Assembly (NCBI GenBank): GCA_963942565.1
Contig: OZ012687.1
Span: 1,369,851 to 1,433,850, forward strand
Length of the DNA: 64,000 bases
Reading direction: 5' to 3'
Origin: Maea johnstoni
Lineage: Eukaryota; Annelida; Polychaeta; Spionida; Magelonidae
Shown here: positions 48,055-59,574 of the stretch, piece by piece
Layout: each line of letters opens with the position of its first letter
Position numbering within the stretch: the first letter of the stretch is position 1
Notes under the pieces: model-generated
Databases searched by the model: none
What the model was told of the DNA's origin: nothing
Seen by the model: only the letters and a program-made list of their open reading frames with translations
Translations under genes and position numbers: made by a program

Positions 48055-48475
48055 AATTAATTAAATTTCACATTTGAAACAATCGATTATTTCAAATGCC
48101 GTTCGAACGGGTCGAGTCGGCCTCACCTCAACCAAATGCTTGAGTTTTCGCTTAATCGTCCGACCACTAACTATCACTATCAGTTTCTGACCATAATGGT
48201 ATTCACTAGCACCATCTATACACAAGGACTATCACTATCAGTTTCTGAACATAATGGCATTCACTAGCTCCATCTTTACACAAGGACTATCACTATCAGT
48301 TTCTGAACATAATGGTATTCACTAGCACCATCTATACACAAGGACTATCACTATCAGTTTCTGAACATAATGGTATTCACTAGCTCCATCTATACACAAG
48401 GACTATCACTATCAGTTTCTGAACATAATGATATTCACCAGCTCCATCTATACACAAGGACTATCACTAAAATGT

Positions 48476-48797
48476 AGGTAGGGTAGGTAGGGATTTTTTA
48501 TTATTTTTATTATTTATATTCTTTAACTCGCACGATTCCCTGGAGTTGGATGGCTTCGATAAAGGTTTGCCTTGTTGTTATTGTCTTTATATGCATTAAT
48601 TGTAGGCCCCTGCTTCTGTTCATCCAGAAATTTATAATTTAATGGGTGGAGAATTGATATTTAGGACGGCGAGGCAAATTTTTGGGTAGGAACAGTTCAT
48701 TTTTCAGTAGGATTGGCAAAAAAAACTTTAGGGTAGGGGAAAAAAACTAGGTAGGGTAGGTTAATAGGAACCAAACATCTTTTTTTTTAGGCCTAAT
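48476..48797. mobile_element. MITE related to 4018-4262
   Basis: It begins with GTAGGTAGGGTAGGTAGGG and ends with GGTTAATAGGAACCAAACAT then poly-T and AGGCC. The right end matches the terminus of the 4018-4262 element. The outer left terminus is missing. It sits within the 58 bp array. Confidence 0.65.
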
Positions 48798-48949
48798 GGT
48801 ATTCACTAGCACCATCTATACACAAGGACTATCACTATCTGAACATAATGGTATTCACTGACTTTGTGCAACTAGCACCATATATACACAATGACTAGAT
48901 CACTATCAGTTTCTGACCATTATGGTATTCACTGGCGCCTTCTATAAAC

Positions 48950-49370
48950 TAGAGCTGCACTCACCACTCACGAACTCCAGTTGCTCGAGCCCTGTGGCAA
49001 ACTCGCCGAGCTCGAGCTGAAATGTTCAAATCGTGAGCTTGTCTATGTTGGGAACACAAACGTAACACAGAGCACCTAACACACATTATTAACATACATA
49101 ACTGCTTGTCGCTGTCATGTCTTCTTTACAATCTCCAATGTGTACATTTAAGTGGTTTTGAGTGTTATACTGACCTTTGTACCTCGTCAGCACGTTTTAA
49201 AATTAAACAAACATGGCAATGTTTATAAATCTCCGCCAATAAATATTTCTTTTTTAATAGCTGGGCTGGAAAATAAGTATTTCTTTGAAAAATTGGAACG
49301 TCCGTGAGCTCATGAGTCAAACGGGTGGTGAGCTCATGAGTTGATCTCCCTCCGTGAGTGCAGCTCTATA
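48950..49370. mobile_element. hAT-type MITE with exact 8 bp target duplication
   Basis: It starts TAGAGCTGCACTCACCACTC and ends CCGTGAGTGCAGCTCTATA, flanked by CTATAAAC on both sides (48942-48949 and 49371-49378). Subterminal GAGCTC-containing palindromes (CTCGAGC, GAGCTCATGAG) recur inside. Non-coding, 421 bp. Confidence 0.92.
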
Positions 49371-49700
49371 CTATAAACAAGGACTATCACTATCAGTTTC
49401 TGAACATTATGGCATTCACTTGCTCCATATATACTATATATACTACACAGGTAAAAGTTGACAGGTCCGTATGGGCCCTAACGGGCCTGCTTGGACACAG
49501 GCCTGTACGGGCCCGTCATAACGGGCCTGTTACTGGCTCGTTTTCGATCCCTCATCAATATATCTACATTTAAAAAAAATTGTTCCAATTGTCTTCTGCA
49601 GGATTTATAACACAGGTAAAATAACTCCTCTGGGTTCAAGCAAGCTGCTTCTACTGCCAATGCCTCACCTATGTTCTGGGCACCTGGAATGAGTAGTAAG

Positions 49701-49947
49701 CAGGGTTAGACTTTCCCAGGGGCATATGCCCCTAGATTCTGCTGTAGGCCCCTAGATTTTTCTGGCTCAGAATACTATGTAAATTATAACCAGAAATCCG
49801 TTTTTTGACTACTACATGTGAACTTGGATATCTTATCATAGATCCCATTCTTCCATTTCTTCCGGAAGAAAGTGGAAAAATACGGAAGATGTTTCTTCCG
49901 TTGTCCTGGAAGAAATTTAAGTTTCTTCCGGAAGAAACCCAACCCTG
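49701..49947. mobile_element. Chimeric TIR element, two unlike ends
   Basis: The left end CAGGGTTAGACTTTCCCAGG with GGGGCATATGCCCC belongs with text at 6680-6740. The right end, with TTTCTTCCGGAAGAAA palindromes and AACCCAACCCTG, belongs with 41998-42080. Flanks GTAAG and CTATT differ. It is probably two related elements joined by deletion or nested insertion. GTGAACTTGGATAT near the junction also matches the 32336 mini-element end. Confidence 0.5.
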
Positions 49948-49967
49948 CTATTTAGTGTTTTCAACAG

Positions 49968-50333
49968 CAGGGCTCGACATTGGTGCTTGCCCCATTGCCC
50001 CGGGCAAGTAGAATTTGTAAATTATAACTGTGGGGCAAGTGAAAACTGTATCTTGCTTGCCCCACTGGGAAAGTACATTTTATGTATTTCATGTTTACTT
50101 TTGAGAATGTATGCAAGTTTCGTGGTCTGCCATCCAAGCTTTCCCTAAAAAATAGGCTTTCACATGCCAGAACCATGTTCTACATGGTTTTAAATGAAAT
50201 ATAATAAAATTATCATATCATATTATTATATACAATTTTTTAAGGGCAAGTGAAAGTTGGAGTAGGGCAAGTGAAAATTGAATCTCACTTGCCCTACGGG
50301 GCAAGTCGCTGGAAAAGTTAACGTCGTGCCCTG
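49968..50333. mobile_element. CAGGGCTCGAC-type MITE with 5 bp target duplication
   Basis: It starts CAGGGCTCGACATTGGTGCT and ends GTTAACGTCGTGCCCTG, flanked exactly by AACAG (49963-49967 and 50334-50338). CTTGCCC...GGGCAAG palindromes recur in both subterminal regions (for example CTTGCCCTACGGGGCAAG near 50289). Non-coding. Confidence 0.9.
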
Positions 50334-50520
50334 AACAGAGATGCACATATGTATGTACATCTCTGGTTTTCCATCTTTCCTAATACCAGTAACCAAGTGG
50401 TCAAGGAGGCAAAATAAGCGTGGGTATCTCATCAGGACTGAGGTAGATAACGGGCTTGAGGTGAGCATGACTGGAAATCACCAGAGAAATACGGGTCCCA
50501 CTCGACCCACTGACAGTACA

Positions 50521-50816
50521 GTACAAAGTAGCTCAGATGGTTTAAATAGGTGTCGGACTAGTTATCAGAGGGTCGCTGGTTCAATTTCCGGCCGGGCACT
50601 TTGGTCTGTCCCTGGGCAAGACAGTTTATTCCATATTGCTTTAGTCTACCCAGCTGCAAAATGGGAAGTGCTTAGAGCATGTGCGCTATATGCTGCCAGT
50701 TGCTCTGGAATATCCCCTGGGGGATTGAAATGGTTTCCATGTGTACAGGCCTGCTAGGGGAGGAAGGTCGTGTGAGCACTTCGGTGGATAAAAGACTATA
50801 AACCGAATACCTTTAT
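50521..50816 (+). mobile_element. tRNA-derived SINE with 10 bp target duplication
   Basis: The direct repeat TGACAGTACA flanks it exactly (50511-50520 and 50817-50826). The tRNA head has an A box TAGCTCAGATGG (50529-50540) and a B box GGTTCAATTTCC (50578-50589). It is followed by a central domain, CCCTGGGCAAGACAGTTTAT ... CTACCCAGCTGCAAAATGGG, of a kind found in several deuterostome and invertebrate SINEs. The 3' tail ends GAATACCTTTATTG, which may mimic a partner LINE. Confidence 0.88.
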
Positions 50817-50826
50817 TGACAGTACA

Positions 50827-52120
50827 ATCTGGTGGTAGTCCTACTGTCAGAATCTAACTACAACTGCAGAAAAAGGGCTTGTCAGCTGGGAAAATTTTAC
50901 TTTGTAGCTAGTAAGCTATTGGACACAAAGAGAATTAGAACAACTACCAAAACCATAATGATAAATATCTACCAAATGATTAACGTCTTGATAAATTTCA
51001 CATCTCACAATTATAATTTCTTTGGATATTTGACTTTGAATCATTCTGAATCCTACAGGGAAGGAATATTTAATTTTAACTAGTATGTATGGATAATAGA
51101 TTCTAAGGGGTATTTCATAGCACTACCAGGCTATCATCCATTAAGGGTCCAACTGTAAGACTGTACAAATTATTATATAGATGATCAATTACTTCTCTAA
51201 ATTCACTGTATATGGCAAGGACACAATTTTTTTTCAGGGTACTGGTTGAATGTATTTTAGACTTTGCGATAAATCATTCATAGTATAATCCTCCACACTG
51301 GCCTTTAAAGTCGTAATTTTGGTTAAGAACTCCATCTACCACTCATACACACAGACAGCCAGCCACCTGTTCACCCTTCATTGTACCACCTGTCAAACAT
51401 CCCAGCTAACTAATAAACCATCCACTGGGCTAGATCAATGACAAACTTAGTAATATTTTGGTGTAGGTTTTGCTAGAAGTGTGTCTTGCCTGACACACAG
51501 GTGGTGTTTCTTGTGGAAGTGGGTCATGGATCAGCTGTAAATAAAGGAGATGTGTTGCACACCTTGCCATCAGGCCACTCATCTACTCCTACTCACCAAG
51601 CCAGGGAGGGAGGGATGAGTCAGATTAGGATGAATAATACAGGTTCAAAGCAGTAAAACCGGACTCGAGGAGCCAGCCTCATACCTCGCCACACTTCCAG
51701 CTATTCTCTAGACCCCAATAGTGTAGGTTTACGATGGGTCTGGAGGAGTGAAAGTGCCCAATATCTAGGAGTATGACAGGTCCCCTCATCCCCGAATGAC
51801 CCTTGAAGTGCAGTCGTTGGAGAACAAAATAAGCAGTCGTCATAGATGCGCAATTACCCAAAAATTGTCGTTATGCGCTGAAGATCAGACTCGCTGAGGG
51901 ATGCAAAATGTCAAAACGTGTACCATAATGTCGCTGGATGGTTCTTGTGTGCACAAGTGACGCGAAGAGGTGTGTATCGCATCCTACAAACCTATCGCCA
52001 AACGTCGTGCATTTCTAGGACAAGATTATAGTAGTACACAAATAAACACAACGGAAGAAGACGATTTTGCATGGCCGCATCGGCTCGTGATGGTCAGCAA
52101 TTAGAGCATACAATACAAAA
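50827..52120. other. Probable intron and unique DNA
   Basis: If the first exon at 52126-52230 is real, this is its intron. A stop-free minus stretch at 51679-51850 ends in a donor-like GGCGAG then GTATGAG, but no in-phase acceptor could be chosen. Nothing else is recognised. Confidence 0.3.
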
Positions 52121-52125
52121 ATTAC

Positions 52126-52230
52126 CTCATCTTCTAAAGTGGTTGGTTCGAAGGCATCATCGTCGCTCTCTGGAGTGCCCATGGTAAATTTTACATCTCC
52201 ATTGATTGAGGCTGGCTGCACTGCCGCCAT
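52126..52230 (-). CDS. Candidate first coding exon, unidentified protein
   Basis: Minus-strand ATG at 52230, 35 codons starting MAAVQPASINGDVKFTMGTP and ending PTTLEDE, then a good donor (GATGAG, then GTAATT), phase 0. The start codon lies inside AATATGGCGGC, a YY1-type element that often overlaps the start of translation in housekeeping genes. The surrounding 300 bp is rich in CpG (CTCGCGAG, CGCCGCGC at 52287-52362). The peptide is acidic (SDDDAFEP), probably an intrinsically disordered N-terminus. I do not recognise the protein. Confidence 0.5.
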
Positions 52231-52233
52231 ATT
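52223..52233 (-). promoter_or_regulatory. YY1-type element over the start codon
   Basis: GCCGCCATATT on the plus strand (AATATGGCGGC on the minus) fits the YY1 core, with the ATG embedded. A TCTCGCGAG palindrome at about 52282 is another element typical of TATA-less promoters. Confidence 0.5.
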
Positions 52234-52699
52234 CTACCCACTTTCAGCCTGTTCACGTGATTTTGATGTATTATCGCAGAATCTCGCGAGCCTTGCTTGT
52301 GATTCACGTACCTGCGCTGCTGACTGGGCATGGCAAGCCATAGACGACACGCCGCCGCGCTGCTGCTGAGGGAATCAAAACAAACTAGGAGTGCTGATTC
52401 AAAACGCTCGATGTGTGTACTTATCGATGCAATTAAACACGTGAATTTGAGAAAAATCTGGTACTTATTATATAGCATTTCTAAAAATGTAGAGGAAAAA
52501 ACTCGCTATTCATTTGAAAAGGATAATGTTCAAAGCGTGATACGGATACGTGTATGTGAATAATGTGCTCAAGAAAAGGCTATCTGGTATCATGAGTGTT
52601 ACTTTATATAGTTGCCGATAATTAATTTAAAATAACAGTTACACTAATATGTAAGCAGCGGAGAAGAAATGAAAAACAACAAAACCTAATAATTACAAT

Positions 52700-52745
52700 T
52701 ATAATAATAATAATGATAATAACAATGATAATAATGATAATAATG

Positions 52746-52805
<60 letters not shown>

Positions 52806-52918
52806 GTAATAATAATAATAATAATAATTATAATAATAATAAAGATAATACTAATAATTATGATAATAATAATAATACTAATAATGATGATAATAATATC
52901 AATAACAATGATAATAAT
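52700..52918. repeat. (AAT)n/(GAT) microsatellite
   Basis: AAT repeats with interspersed GAT and ACAAT units run for about 220 bp. Poly-Ile frames across it are artefacts. Confidence 0.97.
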
Positions 52919-55120
52919 GTTGAACCAGTCCATTACTTGGATCTGACAGTATATAAGGGGCAATATCAAAGGGGGTGCCACCTCCGTACTGGGGGAGATA
53001 TTGGTCAGCTGGAACTACGGATTTGGCACCCACCTCATTCACTGTGAGAGCAGGTGCAGTTATCAAAGTCAAAGAAAGCCTACTTCTAAGCTAAACAGTT
53101 TTTCACTTCATTCATGTCCAACCTGATAAGTATACCTCAAAGTATTACTCAAAACCAACTTGATCCTGCTTCAGTTTTCAAGTTGCTCATTTACACTATT
53201 AGATTATCATTTCTTCCCCCTGACCCCCCCCCCCCCAAAAAAAAAAAAAAATGAAATGAATGAAGTTGAGGTACGCTTTACTTTACAGGACCAGGAACTT
53301 TTAATATAGGTTGGCTGTTCGGCCCAACATGTCTCAGATTGACGTCTTATGATGTAATTGTATAGTTTATACAGGCTTATCATTTGTTAATTGTTGATAA
53401 CTTTGTTATTATAACAACGGTACAGTTTGTTTGTGACAGTACTAAATCTCCGTAATATTTGGCCTGTTGTGATTTGGGGTACGTGATTACGGGTAAGGAC
53501 TATTTCCTTTGAAGTAATTTTAATTGCTCCCTCCAAATCTTGTAGACAGTCATTTTTACATTGGGTTTTCATACTTAGGGACTACTAAAATGAAATACCA
53601 TAAAATACTTTGGAGTTAGTTTACCAAACCAAGACATGTATACATGCTGGTTACACCACGTCAGTTTGGACGGCACATCGTTATTTGCTCTTGTGAGCAT
53701 CATTGTTGACCGGTATGGAAACGCTTATCAAACCTATTTACCAATGCAAGACTTGTCTTACATACAGATTTCCATTGTATGATGGATTGAGATTGACTAT
53801 ATTCTACTGTTCAAGTGAAAAGCTCTCCCGACGCCCCCAGCCCCACTGAGCCCACACTTATCAATCATACAGACGTCCATACTAGTTTCATATGACTTAA
53901 CACTAAATTCCAGTTTATTTCTCCACTTATATCATGTTAAAGATATAAAGCTGATTGAAGCTTTGTTTAGAATGTATACCGTTTTATTTTTCTTTACTGT
54001 TGCCAGTTCAATTCTGGAGGACTTTCTGTTAAATTCATAGAGAAATAACCTACGGTGTTTAAATAACATTAAACAAACAAAAGTAAATATTGAGTGACAG
54101 GTGGACCCTTATATTCAGATTTGTGGCTCGCATTTTCTTGAATTTCAATGAAAAAGGATGATGACCGCATTACTATCTTTCATTTGATGTAAACATATAC
54201 CACAAATTGACCAGTCATTGTCAGGACAAAATTGGAAATGTGTTAGGGTAAAATGGGTATATCTACAACTCAGTATTACATGCCGCCCCGCAATACTGAA
54301 CCTTGTGAATAAAGTTTTAATCATAGATATGTACCTGACCAATCAAATACTTTTGTTTCAATATGTATACGACTTATGCCACTATTAAACATTGTAACCT
54401 CATTTTATAACCATCGTGACTACTAGTATCATGATAATGAAGGTATTTTCTTTCTATACACGCCAGAGAGTGGCACTATAGCTACTAGACTGCGTCACTT
54501 ACAATTAATTACTAAATCCATTCTATCTTGCTTTGGAAGCTATGTTATTACGATTTTGAAAATATATTTTTGAATGATAGAAAAAAACTTGATAATTGAA
54601 TCATCAATTTCAAAGACACAATAGCAAAATCATTCTTTACATACGGCCAACGACAACAATGACAAATGATCTCCGATGCTCACTCAGTAATGTAGGCGAC
54701 GGGGTTGAATAAAGGGGTTTTAAAATTCAAATATGGAGATTTAGAGTCAAAATCAATTAAATTTCAATAAAAAGTCTGTGACCTCTCGTGAGGAACAATT
54801 CCACTGAATGCTTGACACATCGCATTGATACAAGAAAAATGTATGAAGAATATTATGTGAATGCAAAACGTGTGAATTATTAGATTTATACTGTTTTCCT
54901 AAGCGAACAGTGCATACTATTTCTGAAGATGTGTCGACCTTTGTATTCTTCCCAGTTGTCAGGTTGCGAAATATGGTTTCATAATATCAATAAGGTGCTC
55001 AACACTGTAACCCTAATAATAAGGTCTCTTATATATGGAGTTAATTTGAAATATAGGGTCATTTTAAGATTAGATCATATATTAAAGCGCTTTTGAACAT
55101 CATATGTGGAAAGGGCGCCA
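52919..55120. other. No recognisable gene
   Basis: AT-rich DNA with a C12/A14 homopolymer at about 53224-53251. No exon with convincing splice sites and no element ends were seen. Confidence 0.4.
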
Positions 55121-55185
55121 TATCAAATATCAATTATTATTATCATTATTATTATTATCATTATTATCAGTATTATTATTTAAGC
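55121..55185. repeat. ATT/ATC microsatellite
   Basis: ATT and ATC repeats of about 60 bp. Confidence 0.9.
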
Positions 55186-56851
55186 CTTCACCCTTCCTTT
55201 TCCCGCTCATCAGATCAATTGGTTTCCAATAGGTCTGCACACAAGCAGGAAAGGGATTTGGCCCTTTTCTCCCTATCGAATTTCACCCAAACATGGCTGT
55301 TTCAAACATGCATTTTGGATCTCGAATCTTAACGGATTGGTTCCAAATTTGGCATTGTAATAGCTAAGAATATTTCGTATGGAAGGGGATCACAATTTTA
55401 ACTTAGTTCAAAAGTAACGGAATCTGAAAGTTGAAAAATGCACTTTTTCTCATTTTCAACATTTCTGAAAGAAACAGTTATACAATTTTAACGGGGTAAA
55501 AGCTAGAGAAAAGCTACACGCTTCTTTCCATATTGATCTTTACTCCACAATTGGAAGATTTGAAGGTCCCTGGTCCATAATTATTAGTAGGAGCTCTGTT
55601 CAAAAACACTATGCATGTTTTTAATTTTTTTACCTCAAAAATCGTACACCCTGCTGTGAGGGTACTTTTAAAGTGATGCTTATTGTATTCCACGTCAGAA
55701 GACCCTTTAGGCTTTGTATATGCTAAAGTGTCAAATAAAAGCAGCATAGAGGAAAACCCAAATCAAAGAAATCAACCTCATTTGCTCATAACAAAATCAG
55801 TTCCAGTATTTGACACTAGATGTCAGCATCTCCCTGTATGGTTAAGTGAAAGTCACGTGACAATCTGCCCTGACTGAGTGCTATCGTTCGTACCGCTACC
55901 CTGCCTCTCTGAGACCATTTTTAGATGGCATCTCATGTGGTTAAACGGCACTACAGTATTCCAGTGAGAGTATTTGGAAATATGGCCCGGTTACCCTCAT
56001 TCAGAGCCCCTATCTCTACCAATCAAAAGCTCCCTAAAATCCTAGGAGTCAATGATTATGCAGGATAATTATAGTCTGTCTGACCCTAGCTTGGCTAACC
56101 GTTTTTCCTCTTTTTGTTACAAAAAGTTCATGTTCATTGCCACCCAAACGTGGAGCAGTAATTCTGTTAACATATACCTACTTTTTGTCTCAACTCCGTA
56201 TAATGTGGATTTTGCTTATCTGTTCCCAGTGACATGTAATATTTGCCTATTGCAAACAGTACAAACGAGAGCGATTTCGTGTGGAATTTTGCAATGAACA
56301 CCAAATGATAAAAATCAACGTTTAAGGAGTTGAGAAAGAAAGTAGGTAGATGTATGTAGATACAAGACACGGTGAAGCTAAGAGGTCTGCCAAGTTTGGA
56401 TAGGAAATACACACTTTAAGTAACAAAACAGTCAGCCAAATCTTAGTACGACAGTTTATTACTACACTAACTAAGAACAAAGGAGAAAGAGAAAAGAAAA
56501 AGAGAAGAGAAAGGAAAAAGAAGGATAAAGACTCTAACGTGATGGGGCGTATTGGTACTTGGGGCGTGATCACCTGTATTCGTCCTCTAGCATGCAGTTA
56601 ATACTGGTTAACTTAGACGCACAAATGCCGTGTCTATTTATCTAATCTTTGAAATAAATAGTCAGCATAACAATTGATATATTAACTTCCAAACTGATTT
56701 GCAACGAAAATTGAAAATTGAAAATCAATAAAACGAAAATTGAAGGTGGTTGGTGATTTTCAATTTTCCATTTTGAACTACGAATCAGAAATCAGAAGCG
56801 ATTTGGTTTTCTTTCTTAGCAATAGGTAGCAGCACATCATGATACATTAGT
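55186..56851. other. No recognisable gene
   Basis: AT-rich sequence with a short A/G-rich tract at 56483-56525 and small GAAAATTGAA repeats at 56707-56770. No supportable exon. Confidence 0.4.
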
Positions 56852-57732
56852 TTAAGGTGATAGGTACCATTGCAAGCTAGTTAAAATCCCAATCCCAAAA
56901 CACACCTCACAGCAGCATAATCATATAAAAAGGTGTATCACTAGATTCCAGAGTGTTATCAGGGAGAAAATATCATAGTCAGCCGTCTGTAGTCAACCCA
57001 TATTCTAATTCATTTCAATATTTACAACTTTTCACTCAAATGACATAATCTCATTACTTACGCAGGTGATGGTCACTACAGGTTCACAGTTACCTTAGGG
57101 ATATCATTGACTATGCCCAATAAGAAGTAATTTTTTGATCTTTTACTGCTAAAGATTTTTTACAGGCCATGACATTGACAAATTAAGTGAGATATCTCGT
57201 GTGTGGAGGCATGGGAACCCAATTGATAGTAGTGGACACACCTCGCTGATCATTTCTGAGCACTGGAAACAAAAGACAGTTGCACAAAGATACACCTCAA
57301 CGATCTCAAGAGAATGGCTTGTGGTCAGGATGCTATAAATAGGTGCTAGCTATGAGCCTGTGAGGTTACCAAGTGTAGTTGGTGTGGAGATTTCCTACTA
57401 AAATTTTCAACGTCATGGCCTGTAAAAATCTTCAGCAGTAAAAAATCAAAAAAATACTTTTTATTGGGCATAGTTAATGAAATCCCTAAAGTAACTCTGA
57501 ACCTACAGTAGCCATCACCTGCGTGATTAATGAGAATATGTCATTTGAAAGAAAAGGTGTAAATTCTGAAATAAAACAGAGTATGGATTGAATAATGACA
57601 GGTGGCGATGATATTCTCTACCTGATAACACTCAGGAACCTGGAGATACACCTAGTTATAGGATTATGCTGCTTTGAGGTGTGTTTTGGAACAGGGCTTT
57701 TAACTGGCTTGCAATGGTACTCATCACCTTAA
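56852..57732. mobile_element. Long terminal inverted repeat element
   Basis: The left arm begins TTAAGGTGATAGGTACCATT and the right arm ends AATGGTACTCATCACCTTAA. The arms pair through TGCCCAATAAGAAGTA / TTTTTATTGGGCA and TTTTTACAGGCCATGAC (57169) / GTCATGGCCTGTAAAAA (57412), about 320 bp each, around a 235 bp spacer. TTAA at both ends suggests a TTAA-targeting element, but weak pairing continues a few bases outside, so the exact boundary is unsure. Non-coding. Confidence 0.75.
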
Positions 57733-57957
57733 GATGTTAGGGGCATCATGAACTAGGGGTTGACGCTTCGCACGCCTTCATCGTCAATCGGGTAATGAAC
57801 AGAGGTTTGGGATCGACCTTAGGGCGTTTTTTTAATCATCGCTTCTTCAAAGTGATGCAATTTACAAATGAATTCATGAATAATTATGTAATGAGGTGAA
57901 AAACTTGGCAGGGGAAACGTAGTAAGAGTTCAAATCCCTTCCATACATCATACAGCA

Positions 57958-58020
57958 CAGGGCTCAACATTAAGGGTAACCCAATATAGCTCCAAACTTG
58001 TCCAAAGTAGTGTTTTTTTT
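57958..58020 (+). mobile_element. CAGGGCTCAAC MITE, left end only
   Basis: CAGGGCTCAACATTAAGGGT matches the termini of the 5 bp-duplication MITEs, but no GAGCCCTG end follows within 400 bp. Fragment. Confidence 0.5.
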
Positions 58021-58363
58021 AGTTGAGGTCCATGCAAGTAAATTGACTAGTTAGTTAGCTCGATTGGCCAAATTGGCAGAATTGTTGGAGAAGGGAAATT
58101 AACCCAACCGTCATTTAAAGAGCAACCTTCTTTTTAGGGCTATTTTAGAAAAAGGGTAGAAGGAGGGGGGGGGGGGGGCGGAACTCATTTTAGACCTTTT
58201 AGACCGGGTTTTAATGTTGAAATAAGTTGTTGAAAAATTTGTTCCATCAGAGAAAGACAATATACTCAATTCAAATTATTCTTATAGAAGAAAATAAACA
58301 TCAAACGTCACTTTCACAATACATTCAAGCTTTGTATTTTGAAGCCTTTGTACCATTTTGCAG

Positions 58364-58629
58364 GAAGTGGTCTCTTTGGGGATATCTGGAGACCTGTTGG
58401 GAACTACACATACCGTTTGATATCAAAAACACCTCTGCCAACCACGCCTGCCGGTCTCAGCCACACTATTCCAGTCCAACAGGGTGACGTCACAGGGATT
58501 CACAGTCGACCGGATGTTACAGCAAACCTTGCAATATGTATGGAAGGCAGCGACCTGGACCTCGGAACATGCGCCAGCGGGGATTGTGGAGATTCCGTGG
58601 ATCAACATATTCTGAATGTTTTGCTGTAG
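58364..58629 (+). CDS. Candidate terminal exon of an extracellular protein
   Basis: An acceptor (TTGTACCATTTTGCAG) opens an 88-codon frame to a TAG at 58627. It starts SGLFGDIWRPVGNYTYRLIS and later reads IPVQQGDVTGIHSRPDV and CMEGSDLDLGTCASGDCGDS. The DIWRP...Y.L....P......GDV.G.H pattern resembles a beta-sandwich module that I recall from lancelet and other invertebrate extracellular multidomain proteins. Codon phase at the acceptor is one base into a codon. No upstream exon is visible. The downstream sequence lacks a clear AATAAA within 100 bp. Family assignment is tentative. Confidence 0.45.
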
Positions 58630-58745
58630 ATGACAAACTGAGACCTATTCAAGATACAACCTTTTTTAACTTCGCAAACTGCTATTCTTTATATTTTTCC
58701 TGAATATAATTTCTTTCTTGATGACATAATTGACAAAGATACAAC

Positions 58746-58866
<121 letters not shown>

Positions 58867-59138
58867 TGATTGGCAAAAGTCTAGGCTTTTGATTGGTCAA
58901 TTGGTCCATGATATGAAGTTGTATTAACCTCTCAGAATCCTATATTAACCTCCCAGTGTTCTTATATTAACCTGCTGCTTTTTAGGTTAGGGAGAGTTGA
59001 GCATTGCATCAGATGATTATGCCCATGATGCAATTCCAAATTCTCCCTACTCCCTAAGTGCATGATGCGCCTCGGGTGATACAGCCTTCTGATTGCGAGA
59101 TATAAGTTTTATCATACTCCAAAACAGTTGATAACTAA

Positions 59139-59562
<424 letters not shown>

Positions 59563-59574
59563 TATCATATTAAT

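Larger units (their letters stand above)
47350..49440. repeat. 58 bp tandem array broken by transposons
   Basis: The unit GGACTATCACTATCAGTTTC, then TGAACATAATGGTATTCACT, then AGCACCATCTATACACAA is 58 bp. Copies lie at 47350-47411, 48166-48474, 48798-48949 and 49371-49440. The spaces between them are inserted elements (47412-48165 including 47705-48054; 48476-48797; 48950-49370). Confidence 0.85.

Noticed and set aside
51679-51861. Minus-strand frame ending WGLENSWKCGE at a GTATGAG donor, as exon 2 of the 52126-52230 gene
   Set aside because: The only good acceptor (TTTCACTCCTCCAG) gives a frame that stops when joined in phase 0. The in-phase alternative acceptor is poor.
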